From Nitrosopumilales archaeon (GTDB taxonomy: Archaea > Thermoproteota > Nitrososphaeria > Nitrososphaerales > Nitrosopumilaceae): a stretch of DNA of 9,126 bases. Under the pieces are notes generated by a model. It saw nothing but the letters and a program-made list of their open reading frames with translations, made no database searches and was not told the DNA's origin. This document shows, in pieces, positions 1 to 6,475 of the stretch (within the stretch, counting starts at the first letter, position 1; each line of letters opens with the position of its first letter). Both the position numbers and the translations under genes were made by a program. The stretch covers positions 1 to 9,126 of the forward strand of contig JAEHKQ010000216.1 of assembly GCA_016838795.1 (NCBI GenBank). Reading direction: 5' to 3'.

Positions 1-233
1 GAACCAAGTATACCAGTTGCATCGAGAAGTGGTGTACCTGAACCAGCTCCTGGATTTGCCTCAGAAATTTTCACTGCATCTCTTGCAAGTTGAAGGGTCT
101 CTTCAAGTGTCGAAGAACCGGTTTCGCCCATCGAACCAACATTGCCCATGTATTGAGCAAATGCCAATCCTGCCGTTCCATAGAAACCTACAATAGATAT
201 GACAAGTATACTCACAATTAGTGTCTTATTCAT
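1..233 (-). CDS. Secreted protein of unknown function (N-terminal part only)
   Basis: Reading leftward from an ATG at 233, 77 codons stay open to the window edge, so the C-terminus is missing. Residues 1-27 form a classic signal peptide: MNK, a hydrophobic stretch (LIVSILVISIVGFYG), then a likely cleavage after AFA before QYMGN. The mature part seen so far is rich in Gly, Ser, Thr and Glu (GETGSSTLEETLQLARDAV) with a Pro/Gly-rich stretch (NPGAGSGTPLL), so the protein is probably exported or anchored at the cell surface. I do not recognise the family. A Shine-Dalgarno-like AGGT (complement of 241-244) lies 7 bases before the ATG, which supports this start. The gene is divergent from uS15 across a 113-base gap. 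The signal peptide is seen directly; any role is unknown. Confidence 0.75.
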   Translation of the reverse strand, partial: MNKTLIVSILVISIVGFYGTAGLAFAQYMGNVGSMGETGSSTLEETLQLARDAVKISEANPGAGSGTPLLDATGILG

Positions 234-261
234 AGCGTTTACCTGTTCAGAAGAACCTCTG

Positions 262-302
262 TTGATATTTAACTTTTCTTTTTATTATCAATTTTGATAT
301 TT
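262..302. promoter_or_regulatory. TTGATA repeats in divergent promoter region
   Basis: The gap between the leftward exported-protein gene and uS15 holds a 9-base direct repeat TTGATATTT at 262-270 and 294-302. An inverted copy, TATCAA, at 286-291 makes a 6-bp inverted repeat (286-291/294-299) with a 2-base centre. The first copy overlaps the probable TATA box of the leftward gene (complement of 265-272, TTAAATAT). The arrangement could be a regulator site, but such AT-rich words also arise by chance. Confidence 0.3.
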
Positions 303-317
303 TAAGATCAAGTAACG

Positions 318-326
318 TTTAATTTT
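318..326 (+). promoter_or_regulatory. TATA box of the uS15 operon
   Basis: TTTAATTTT is centred about 25 bases before the uS15 ATG at 347. That is the spacing expected if the transcript starts at the start codon (leaderless). No Shine-Dalgarno sequence precedes the ATG, which agrees. Confidence 0.5.
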
Positions 327-346
327 GTTCCTAAGCCACAGATGCC

Positions 347-793
347 ATGGGACGCATACATACACATAGACATGGGAAATCTCACTCGATTCGGCCTGTT
401 ACTTTGGGATCATCTTGGGTTTCTCAAAATTCAGCACAGGTTAAAGAACTAGTTGAAAAATATGCCAAAGAAGATCTTTCGCCTAGTCAGATCGGCATAA
501 AGCTTCGCGATCAACATGCAATTCCTCTTGTTAAGGCAATTACAAAAAAAACGCTTATGCAAATTTTACAAGAAAAAAAACTGAAGCCTGAACTTCCAGA
601 AGATTTGGATAATATTATCAAAAAAGCAGCGGGTTTGCAAAAACACCTAAAGACCAACAAGGCAGATAGAAGAAATGTTAGATCCCTTGAATTGATTGAA
701 GCCAAAGTTCACAGGCTTTCAGTATATTACAAAAAAACTGGCCAGCTTCCTAAAAACTGGAAATATAAATCCGTAGTAGCTCAGCTAGAGTGA
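347..793 (+). CDS. rps15: 30S ribosomal protein uS15 (archaeal S15)
   Basis: A 148-residue small-subunit ribosomal protein that binds the central domain of 16S rRNA early in 30S assembly. The archaeal/eukaryotic form carries an N-terminal extension absent from the roughly 89-residue bacterial protein, and it is present here (MGRIHTHRHGKSHSIRP, then SPSQIGIKLRDQHAIP around residues 45-60). The core helices follow, with the conserved LELIEAKVHRLSVYYKKTGQLP near the C-terminus. The ATG at 347 gives the normal archaeal start; an out-of-frame ATG at 342 is not used. It is the first gene of a rightward operon. Its TGA stop shares its final A with the ATG of the next gene (TGATG), which suggests coupled translation. 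Recognition is by characteristic sequence and length. Confidence 0.96.
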   Translation: MGRIHTHRHGKSHSIRPVTLGSSWVSQNSAQVKELVEKYAKEDLSPSQIGIKLRDQHAIPLVKAITKKTLMQILQEKKLKPELPEDLDNIIKKAAGLQKHLKTNKADRRNVRSLELIEAKVHRLSVYYKKTGQLPKNWKYKSVVAQLE

Positions 794-2211
794 TGTCAAA
801 AAATCTGCAGCAATCCCTATCTTACTTTACTGATAAAGTATCTGATTGTATAAAATCAAAAAAATCGATTTTTGTTTTAACACATATTGATTGTGATGGA
901 TTAAGCTCTGGCAGTATTGTTACAAAAGCATTGATCCGTGCAGATGCAAGGTGTACGGTTAGAACTACAAAAGAATTGAATAAATCAGTAATTTCAAATC
1001 TCAAAAAAAACTCTCGAGATCTTCACATAATTACTGACCTTGGTGGTGGCTTTGCAAAAAACCTTGATGAAACCCTATCCGAAAACTGGCTAGTATTGGA
1101 TCATCATGAGATTTCAGAAGATGAGCATGATAATGAACGGGTAATTAATGCATGGAAATATGGAATTGATGGCGGTTCCGAAATTTGTGCTGGAGGAATG
1201 GCATATCTCGCAGTAAATTCTTTAGACTATAGAAACGTTGATCTTTCTACAATAGCTGTTGTTTCGGCTTTAGGTGATAGACAAGATCAGGGAGAGAGAA
1301 AATCCTTTACAGGAAAAAATTTTGAAATTGCAAAAACTGCAAACGAGCAAGGATTACTTGAGATGGATTTGGACTTGTTATTAGTTGGAAGAGAGACAAG
1401 ACCGCTGCCAGATTCACTTGCATTTACTTCACAACCATTTATTGAAGGACTTACTTGGAATAGAGATGCTTGTCTTTCTCTGATAAATTCTGCAGGAATT
1501 AATCTGAAAGACGGACAAAGATGGCGCGTTCCAGCAGAACTGTCAGAGGATGAGAAGAGAGCCCTTGTTGAGAAAATATCAGAACATGCAAGAAGCAAAG
1601 ACGCTACTGAAATTATGCAGGAATTGATTGGATACACCTACTCTTTTCCAAGAGAAGGCAAAAGAAGTTTTTTGCGAGATGGACGTGATTTTGCTACAAT
1701 GCTGAATTCGTGTGGAAGGATAAGTAAAGCAGGAATAGGGATTGGTATTTGCATGGGAGATAGAAATAAGATGTTACAAGAAGGAGAGGGCATTCTTACT
1801 GAATATAGAAAAATGATTAGAAATTACATGAACGTTTTAGCAAATGAAAGATGGAGAATTTCAGATAGTAAGAATTGTGTAATGGTAAATGCTGAAGGGT
1901 TAGTTCCTGAAACCATGACAGGTACGATTTCTTCTCTGATTGCAGGTTCCCCAAAAAATTCAGGAAAAATTGTAATATTAAGAACAGATGGTGATGAAAA
2001 CACAATCAAGTTTTCCTCAAGAAAATCATTTGGATGTAAATCTAATGTGAATTTAAGTAAATTAATGAGAATAGGAGCGGAAAAATTTAATGGGGTGGGG
2101 GGAGGACATGATGCTGCAGCTGGAGCCAGAATAACTAAAGACAAATTGGATGGATTCTTGGACTATTTAAAAGCCAATGTCATTAACATGCAAAGTTCAA
2201 GTAATTCTTGA
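793..2211 (+). CDS. recJ: RecJ-like DHH family phosphoesterase/exonuclease
   Basis: A 472-residue DHH-family phosphoesterase of the archaeal RecJ-like group. Visible motifs, numbered from the ATG at 793, are motif I THIDCDG (30-36), motif II ITDLGGG (80-86), the diagnostic DHH (103-105), motif IV SALGDRQD (158-165) and the C-terminal DHHA1 glycine motif GGGHDAAAGA (436-445). These supply the Asp/His ligands for two metal ions, so the active site looks complete. Relatives degrade single-stranded DNA or RNA, and one archaeal subgroup (GAN) binds the GINS replication complex. Whether this protein is a GINS partner, an RNA exonuclease or a nanoRNase-like enzyme cannot be told from sequence. A GTG at 790 is in frame, but the ATG at 793 overlaps the uS15 stop and is the better start. 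It overlaps Pcc1 by 35 bases. Confidence 0.88.
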   Translation: MSKNLQQSLSYFTDKVSDCIKSKKSIFVLTHIDCDGLSSGSIVTKALIRADARCTVRTTKELNKSVISNLKKNSRDLHIITDLGGGFAKNLDETLSENWLVLDHHEISEDEHDNERVINAWKYGIDGGSEICAGGMAYLAVNSLDYRNVDLSTIAVVSALGDRQDQGERKSFTGKNFEIAKTANEQGLLEMDLDLLLVGRETRPLPDSLAFTSQPFIEGLTWNRDACLSLINSAGINLKDGQRWRVPAELSEDEKRALVEKISEHARSKDATEIMQELIGYTYSFPREGKRSFLRDGRDFATMLNSCGRISKAGIGIGICMGDRNKMLQEGEGILTEYRKMIRNYMNVLANERWRISDSKNCVMVNAEGLVPETMTGTISSLIAGSPKNSGKIVILRTDGDENTIKFSSRKSFGCKSNVNLSKLMRIGAEKFNGVGGGHDAAAGARITKDKLDGFLDYLKANVINMQSSSNS

Positions 2212-2419
2212 GAATATTTCTGATAAAAAAGCTGAAGCCGTAAGGAAGGCTCTCGAACCTGACAATGTTAATTTCCCAGAAAACTTGACTCTGGAACTAG
2301 AAAATTTTGATAACAAACTTGTTTTTAATTTTCAAAGCCAAGGAAGTATGAAAAAATTGATTGCTACTGTAGATGAAGTGCTTGAACATGTCCAAGTTGC
2401 ATTGAAGGTGATTGAGTAA
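2177..2419 (+). CDS. pcc1: KEOPS complex subunit Pcc1
   Basis: An 80-residue protein matching the small Pcc1 family in length and layout: a beta strand (KVQVILENI), an Ala/Lys-rich helix ending in the typical EAVRKALEPDN (around residues 20-30), strands LTLELENFDNKLVFNFQ, and a long C-terminal helix with SMKKLIATVDEVLEHVQVAL. Pcc1 dimerises and scaffolds two Kae1 subunits in KEOPS, which makes the t6A modification at position 37 of ANN-decoding tRNAs. The start at 2177 lies inside the preceding gene (35-base overlap) with no Shine-Dalgarno sequence, so translation is probably coupled. A Pcc1-type gene near rps15, a RecJ-like gene and rps3ae is a recurring archaeal arrangement, which supports the call despite weak sequence conservation. 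The stop overlaps the serS ATG by one base. Confidence 0.82.
   Translation: MSLTCKVQVILENISDKKAEAVRKALEPDNVNFPENLTLELENFDNKLVFNFQSQGSMKKLIATVDEVLEHVQVALKVIE
2406..2411 (+). promoter_or_regulatory. Shine-Dalgarno site for serS
   Basis: AGGTGA, complementary to the archaeal 16S 3' end (CACCTCC), sits inside the end of pcc1, 7 bases before the serS ATG at 2419. It fits an internal operon gene that re-initiates translation and supports that start. Confidence 0.55.
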
Positions 2420-3687
2420 TGTTAGACCCAAAAATTCTCAGAGATGAACCTGACAAAATTCGTCAGATGTTAAAAGATAGAGGAATAGATTTTAAGCTGG
2501 AAAAATTATTTTCAGCAGAAAAACAAAGAAGAGAGTTTATTGTAAAAGTTGACAATCTTAGAAAAAAAAGAAATGAAATGTCTATTCAAGTTTCAAGCCT
2601 TCTAAAATCCGGAAAGAAAGATGAAGCTAAAAAATTGGTTGAAGAATTACAAGTTGATGGACAGACGTTAACAGATTTGGAATTTGAACAAAAAGATATA
2701 GAAAAAGAATATGCTCGTCGGGCATACACAATTCCTAATTTAATACATGAATCTGTTCCAAGAGGTCTTGACGAAACTGCAAATAAGGAAATAAGAAAAT
2801 GGGGGAATATTCCCAAATTTGATTTTCAGATTCAGGATCATGTTGATCTATCTGACAATTTAGATTTAGTTGATTTAGAGCGTGCAGCAAAAGTTTCTGG
2901 AGCACGATTTTATTATCTTAGAAATGAATTGGTTAGACTAAATCAGGCTCTGATAAATTTCGCACTAGACTTTCTTGTTGAAAAAAATTATTCTCTTGTG
3001 CAACCACCATACCTCATTAATCGAAAATCTATGGAAGGTGCAATAATTGCAGAAGATTTTGAGGATGTAATTTATGAAATTAAAGGCGAAGATCTCTACC
3101 TCATTGGAACTTCAGAGCACGCAATGGCAGCAATGCATTCTGGAGAAATAGTTGAAGGAAAGCTTTTACCAATAAGATATGCTGGTATTAGCACTTGTTT
3201 TAGAAAAGAGGCGGGAGCACATGGAAAGGATCAAAAAGGAATCTTCAGAGTACACCAGTTTGACAAAGTGGAACAATTTGTTTTTTCAAGACCTGAAGAA
3301 TCTTGGAATGAGCACGAAAGGATGATCCAAATTGCTGAAGAGTTTTATCAAAAATTAGAGATTCCTTACAAAGTAATGCTTCTCTCAAGTGGAGACATGG
3401 GAAAAATTTCTGCTAAAACATATGACATTGAAGCTTGGATGGCAGGTCAAAATGCCTATAGAGAAATTGTATCGTGTTCAAACTGCCTAGATTATCAAGC
3501 AAGACGACTCAAGATTAGATTTAGAGATAAAACAAATGAAGGTACTCAATATCTTCATACTCTAAATAGTACACTAGTTGCAACATCCAGAGTTTTGGTT
3601 TCAATTTTAGAAAATTTCCAAACTAAAGATGGACACATCAATATTCCAAAAGCTTTGCAAAGCTATATTGGAAAATCTACAATCTAG
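2419..3687 (+). CDS. serS: Seryl-tRNA synthetase
   Basis: A 422-residue class II aminoacyl-tRNA synthetase that charges tRNA-Ser (and tRNA-Sec where present) with serine. Residues 1-105 form the N-terminal arm that grips the long variable arm of tRNA-Ser: MLDPKILRDEPDKIRQML, then a coiled coil with VDNLRKKRNEMS. The catalytic core follows: RFYYLRNELVRLNQAL (163-178), LIGTSEHAMAAM (228-239), motif 2 with FRKEAGAHGKDQKGIFRVHQF (261-281), DIEAWMAGQ (336-344), and motif 3 NSTLVATSRVLVSILEN (383-399) with its invariant Arg391. Motif 3 has the NST...ATSR form typical of archaea rather than the bacterial NGSG..VGR. This is the common SerRS type, not the rare methanogen type. Its ATG overlaps the Pcc1 stop (TAATG), with a Shine-Dalgarno site inside pcc1. 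Confidence 0.97.
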   Translation: MLDPKILRDEPDKIRQMLKDRGIDFKLEKLFSAEKQRREFIVKVDNLRKKRNEMSIQVSSLLKSGKKDEAKKLVEELQVDGQTLTDLEFEQKDIEKEYARRAYTIPNLIHESVPRGLDETANKEIRKWGNIPKFDFQIQDHVDLSDNLDLVDLERAAKVSGARFYYLRNELVRLNQALINFALDFLVEKNYSLVQPPYLINRKSMEGAIIAEDFEDVIYEIKGEDLYLIGTSEHAMAAMHSGEIVEGKLLPIRYAGISTCFRKEAGAHGKDQKGIFRVHQFDKVEQFVFSRPEESWNEHERMIQIAEEFYQKLEIPYKVMLLSSGDMGKISAKTYDIEAWMAGQNAYREIVSCSNCLDYQARRLKIRFRDKTNEGTQYLHTLNSTLVATSRVLVSILENFQTKDGHINIPKALQSYIGKSTI

Positions 3688-3697
3688 TCACATACCC

Positions 3698-3706
3698 TTA
3701 TATTTT
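3698..3706 (+). promoter_or_regulatory. TATA box of the eS1 gene
   Basis: TTATATTTT lies in the 40-base gap after serS and is centred about 26 bases before the TTG start at 3728. It predicts a leaderless transcript, so eS1 can be transcribed separately from the upstream genes. Confidence 0.55.
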
Positions 3707-3727
3707 GGATTCAAAGTTCGTTACTAA

Positions 3728-4339
3728 TTGGCACGAAGAAAGACACGAGTTAAGGACAAATGGCGAGAGAAGCGATGGATCACTATACTTGCTCCCGATT
3801 CTTTTAACAATGTTCCAGTAGCTTATGTACCAATTACTGATGATAAAAATGCTGTTGGTAGAGTTATTGAAGTAACTCTCTTTGATATATTAAAAGGAGA
3901 TCCATCACAACACCAATACAAAATTTTCTTCCAGATAAGTAAAGTACAAGGTAACAAAGCGATTACAATTTTTAAAAAATATGAATATGCAAAGGAGTTT
4001 TTGAGAAGTCTTGTAAGACGTGGCTCTTCAAAAATAAATTTCATAACAGATGCAAAAACAAAAGACGGATATATTTTTAGATTAAAGGTAATTATACTGA
4101 CTCATAGGCAACTTAACACCTCAAGAAAACATGCCCTTAGATTGATTGCACAAGATGTTATTAAAAAAACTGTGTCTCCAATGTCAATTGATCAGTTTGT
4201 ACAGGCTACCTGCTATGGTAAGATTAATTCAGATATTATGGCTGCTGCCAAGAAACTTATTAGAATAAGACATGTTGGCCTAGAAAAAGTAAAGCTAGTA
4301 AGAACTGCAGAAAAAGAGATTGCATTACTACAGGCCTAA
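3728..4339 (+). CDS. rps3ae: 30S ribosomal protein eS1 (S3Ae)
   Basis: A 203-residue small-subunit ribosomal protein found only in archaea and eukaryotes; it sits near the mRNA exit platform of the 30S subunit. Visible signatures are the basic N-terminus MARRKTRVKDKWREKRWITILAP, then VIEVTLFDILKGDPSQHQYKIFFQISKVQG, SLVRRGSSKINFITDAKTKDGY and the strongly conserved LTHRQLNTSRKHALRLIAQDVI (around residues 125-145). Length is normal for the archaeal protein. The start codon is TTG: a TAA stop directly abuts it in frame (3725-3727), and no in-frame ATG or GTG precedes the conserved ARRKTRVKDKW, so the start is fixed by the sequence. No Shine-Dalgarno precedes it and a TATA box is 26 bases upstream, both consistent with leaderless initiation. 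Confidence 0.95.
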   Translation: MARRKTRVKDKWREKRWITILAPDSFNNVPVAYVPITDDKNAVGRVIEVTLFDILKGDPSQHQYKIFFQISKVQGNKAITIFKKYEYAKEFLRSLVRRGSSKINFITDAKTKDGYIFRLKVIILTHRQLNTSRKHALRLIAQDVIKKTVSPMSIDQFVQATCYGKINSDIMAAAKKLIRIRHVGLEKVKLVRTAEKEIALLQA

Positions 4340-4346
4340 ATATTTT
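4337..4346 (+). promoter_or_regulatory. TATA-like box before the exosome-related gene
   Basis: TAAATATTTT spans the eS1 stop codon and begins 35 bases before the ATG at 4372. The gene could have its own promoter with a leader of only a few bases. No Shine-Dalgarno precedes the ATG. Confidence 0.4.
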
Positions 4347-4371
4347 CAGAACGCCTAATATCAATTAGAAA

Positions 4372-4800
4372 ATGGATAATAAAATCCAAGTCACCATCGA
4401 TATAATTATTCATGCTACAGAAGACATTTCAAAATTTTTTGATGCGTTGAATCAATTATTTGAAATTGAACAAGAGAAAATTTTAGTACAGGAGCTCAAA
4501 GGTCATTTTGATAATCCTATAACAACCTTGCATGCAAAGTTTTCCAAAAAAGATGCAAAAAAAATCGTAGGAAAAATTGTTTCTAATCTAACTAAATCAC
4601 AGGAAAGAGAGCTGATTGATAGTCTGGAACAGCGAATTCAAAATTCTACACTTCATTTAAGATTCGACAAGCAAAAGTTAGTTCAGGGAAATATTGATTT
4701 TAGAGAAAAAGATCCAGTGAAGATAAAGATTTTCACTCCAATTTACACTAAGAAAGATGCTGTCAAAATCTTCTCTGAGCTTTTAAAAAAAACTAATTAA
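4372..4800 (+). CDS. Predicted exosome-associated RNA-binding protein (COG1325-like)
   Basis: A 142-residue cytoplasmic protein resembling the archaeal family called predicted exosome subunit or RNA-binding protein (COG1325). It starts with a beta strand (IQVTIDIIIHATED), followed by helix ISKFFDALNQLFEI and the HFDNPITTLHAKFSKKDAKKIVGKIVSNL segment (around residues 45-75), where family members alternate strands and helices. It continues with a probable strand TLHLRFDKQKLVQGNIDF and ends with PVKIKIFTPIYTKKDAVKIFSELL. There are no catalytic motifs, signal peptide or membrane segments. The family is only loosely characterised, and the link to the exosome comes mainly from gene neighbourhoods, so the function is tentative. 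It begins 32 bases after eS1. Confidence 0.65.
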   Translation: MDNKIQVTIDIIIHATEDISKFFDALNQLFEIEQEKILVQELKGHFDNPITTLHAKFSKKDAKKIVGKIVSNLTKSQERELIDSLEQRIQNSTLHLRFDKQKLVQGNIDFREKDPVKIKIFTPIYTKKDAVKIFSELLKKTN

Positions 4801-4801
4801 A

Positions 4802-4808
4802 TTTAATA
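4802..4808 (+). promoter_or_regulatory. TATA-like box for the candidate guide RNA
   Basis: TTTAATA is centred about 24 bases before position 4829, where the outer stem of the candidate C/D RNA begins. The word is common in AT-rich DNA; its position relative to the predicted RNA is what makes it notable. Confidence 0.35.
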
Positions 4809-4825
4809 GGAAATGATGGTTAATC

Positions 4826-4902
4826 TTTGTGGGAATGAGGAGATAAAAGCCGCTCAGTCTGAGCTAAAGCTTTGAAGACGCCGCGACGAACTGACCCAAA
4901 AA
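4826..4902 (+). ncRNA. Candidate C/D-box guide sRNA
   Basis: This part of a 150-base gap has no ORF and is locally richer in G+C than its surroundings. The elements in order are a 5' outer stem strand TTTGTGGG (4826-4833), box C ATGAGGA (4835-4841, one mismatch to RTGATGA), a 17-base segment, box D' CTGA (4859-4862), box C' TTGAAGA (4872-4878, degenerate), exactly 12 bases CGCCGCGACGAA, box D CTGA (4891-4894), and a 3' strand CCCAAAAA (4895-4902) that pairs with the 5' strand except at one G-A position. A 12-base C'-D spacer is canonical for archaeal C/D RNAs, which guide 2'-O-methylation of rRNA or tRNA. Against it: the C'/D' pair is irregular, and a competing hairpin exists (AAAGC 4846-4850/GCTTT 4869-4873, with GCTCA/TGAGC inside). 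A second C-like word ATGATGG lies at 4813-4819. I could not identify a target. Confidence 0.4.
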
Positions 4903-4943
4903 ATTTGATTTAATCTCCAAGATTATTTTAAATAGCTATTAAC

Positions 4944-4950
4944 GAGGTGA
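4944..4950 (+). promoter_or_regulatory. Shine-Dalgarno site deciding the reductase start
   Basis: GAGGTGA is a strong match to the archaeal anti-Shine-Dalgarno. It abuts the GTG at 4951 but lies 6 bases before the in-frame GTG at 4957, so 4957 is the better start. A TATA-like TTATTTTAAATAG (4923-4934) would put the transcript start near 4954 and so omit this site; an upstream promoter or readthrough would be needed for the site to be used. Confidence 0.5.
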
Positions 4951-4956
4951 GTGATT

Positions 4957-6414
4957 GTGACCGACTACGATGTAATAGTTGCTGGTGGAGGACTTGCAGG
5001 TACTGTTGCTGCTCAATCTGTTGCTTATTACGCTAAACAGGGATTATCAATTCTTGTAATTGATCGTAGCCCCAAATTCATGCCGGGTAGTAAAAATGTA
5101 AGTGGATGGATTTGTGGTGATGCTGTCAGTAAAGAAACAGTTGACTATATGACTGAACATATCAAAGTTCCATGGACAGAACCAGAAATTGAACATAAAG
5201 TAAAAGGTGTAATGGCATTTTCTCCAGATAGAGAAACTTCGATTCCATTTGATGGTGAGGGATATATGCTCAATAGACAAAAGCTGCCTGAGCGCCAAAA
5301 CGAACGGGCTCAAAAGATGGGCATTAAATTTGATTTTGAAATAAATCTAACTGGATTACTTTATGATGATGGACAGGTAAATGGAGTTCAAGGAATAGAT
5401 AATCAAAATAAGCAACCCTACAAAAAAACTGCAAAGCTGGTCATTGATGCAACTGGTGTTACATCAATGCTAAGAAATCAAATTAAAAATACAGACAAAA
5501 TGGAAAAAAAGATCGATCGTAAAGATATAGAATCAACTGGTCGACACATCATGTATTTTGATAAGGGAGAGGAAGACTTGACTGAGTTTGATCCTGATTA
5601 TTGTATCATTCATCTTGATCAAGATATTGCACCAGGTGGCTATGCTTGGGTTTTTCCAAAAGGAGATAACAAAGTCAACATAGGTTTAGGAGTAGAAAAA
5701 TCCCGTTTAGAAAAACGAAATAAAAGACTAGGGAAAAATGATAATGTTTCTACACTCATAAATGAATATGTGGAAAGAAATCGAGCTATAAAAAATCCAA
5801 GGCTTTCACAAGATCCTGAAGACAAAAACAATGCAACCGGCAATTTCCAAGTATCTGTACGAAGGCAAAATGATTGTATGGTCGCAAATGGTTACATTAT
5901 AGTTGGTGATTCTGCATGGATGCCAAAACCGCTTGATGCTGGAGGTATTGGTCCAGCACTTGTTGCAGGAACAATAATTGGAAAATGCGCAGTAGATGCA
6001 ATACAATCTGGAGATGTGACGGAAAAAGGATTGTGGAAATATAATAAAGAATTCATAAATGAATATGGATACAAAACTGCAGGTCTTGAATTATTCCGAA
6101 GTTTGATTCAAACACTTACTAATGATCAAATCAGTTATGGCATGAAACATTTTTTGGGCCACCTAGATATTGAGGCAATTTCAAAAGGAGAACATCCTGA
6201 CTTTAGTGGCCTTGGAAAATTGGGAATGATTATTCGTGGAGCACTTAACAAAAAACTTGCAAAGGGACTTAAGTATACTACTCAACAAAACAAATGGCTT
6301 ACTGACCATTATTACAATTATCCTGAAACACCAGAAGGATTTTACGAGTGGAGTAAACAATTACGCAAAGTACTAGATGAGTCTAATGCTAAATTGATTT
6401 CCTTCCAAAACTAA
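4957..6414 (+). CDS. Geranylgeranyl reductase family flavoprotein
   Basis: A 485-residue FAD-dependent reductase of the archaeal geranylgeranyl reductase family, which saturates isoprenoid double bonds in membrane ether lipids or in quinone side chains. Numbered from the GTG at 4957, the FAD dinucleotide motif is VIVAGGGLAG (6-15), with an acidic strand end LVIDR further on. The ICGDAVS segment (52-58) matches the place of the family's conserved active-site cysteine. DATG (164-167) follows, then the family signature YAWVFPKG (229-236) and the second flavin motif GDSAWMPKPLDAGGIG (317-332). Length is slightly above the usual 400-450. No membrane segment is obvious, so it probably acts at the membrane surface. 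I chose GTG 4957 (MTDYDVIVAGGG) over GTG 4951 because of the Shine-Dalgarno spacing. Archaea often have several paralogues, so the exact substrate is unknown. Confidence 0.88.
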   Translation: MTDYDVIVAGGGLAGTVAAQSVAYYAKQGLSILVIDRSPKFMPGSKNVSGWICGDAVSKETVDYMTEHIKVPWTEPEIEHKVKGVMAFSPDRETSIPFDGEGYMLNRQKLPERQNERAQKMGIKFDFEINLTGLLYDDGQVNGVQGIDNQNKQPYKKTAKLVIDATGVTSMLRNQIKNTDKMEKKIDRKDIESTGRHIMYFDKGEEDLTEFDPDYCIIHLDQDIAPGGYAWVFPKGDNKVNIGLGVEKSRLEKRNKRLGKNDNVSTLINEYVERNRAIKNPRLSQDPEDKNNATGNFQVSVRRQNDCMVANGYIIVGDSAWMPKPLDAGGIGPALVAGTIIGKCAVDAIQSGDVTEKGLWKYNKEFINEYGYKTAGLELFRSLIQTLTNDQISYGMKHFLGHLDIEAISKGEHPDFSGLGKLGMIIRGALNKKLAKGLKYTTQQNKWLTDHYYNYPETPEGFYEWSKQLRKVLDESNAKLISFQN

Positions 6415-6420
6415 GACTTT

Positions 6421-6437
6421 GTTAGGGGAAAACTAAC
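6421..6437 (+). terminator. Possible weak hairpin terminator after the reductase gene
   Basis: GTTAG (6421-6425) and CTAAC (6433-6437) can form a 5-bp stem with a 7-base loop, 7 bases after the reductase stop. The following bases are pyrimidine-rich, then AT-rich (TCTCCTTAAATTT). There is no clean T-run, so this is a weak call. Confidence 0.25.
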
Positions 6438-6447
6438 TCTCCTTAAA

Positions 6448-6454
6448 TTTAATT
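6448..6454 (+). promoter_or_regulatory. TATA-like box for the candidate structured RNA
   Basis: TTTAATT within TTAAATTTAATT would direct transcription from about 6476, just before the closing helix of the candidate RNA at 6481. It lies in an AT-rich stretch, so support is positional only. Confidence 0.35.
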
Positions 6455-6475
6455 GCTTAAACATACAATTAAAAA

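Noticed and set aside
790..792. GTG at 790 as the start of the RecJ-like protein
   Set aside because: The next codon is ATG (793), which overlaps the uS15 stop by one base in the usual coupled TGATG arrangement; the GTG adds only one residue.
1824..2144. Leftward ORFs of 60-116 codons inside the RecJ, serS, eS1, reductase and aminotransferase genes
   Set aside because: They are antisense or out-of-frame shadows of clearly conserved proteins, with hydrophobic or Ser/Phe/Leu-rich compositions typical of reverse reading, and no start signals of their own.
4813..4862. Alternative C/D RNA using ATGATGG (4813-4819) as box C and CTGA (4859-4862) as box D
   Set aside because: Its flanks form no outer stem, there is no CTGA-like D' at suitable spacing, and it starts too close to the likely TATA box. 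The frame using 4835-4841 and 4891-4894 fits better.
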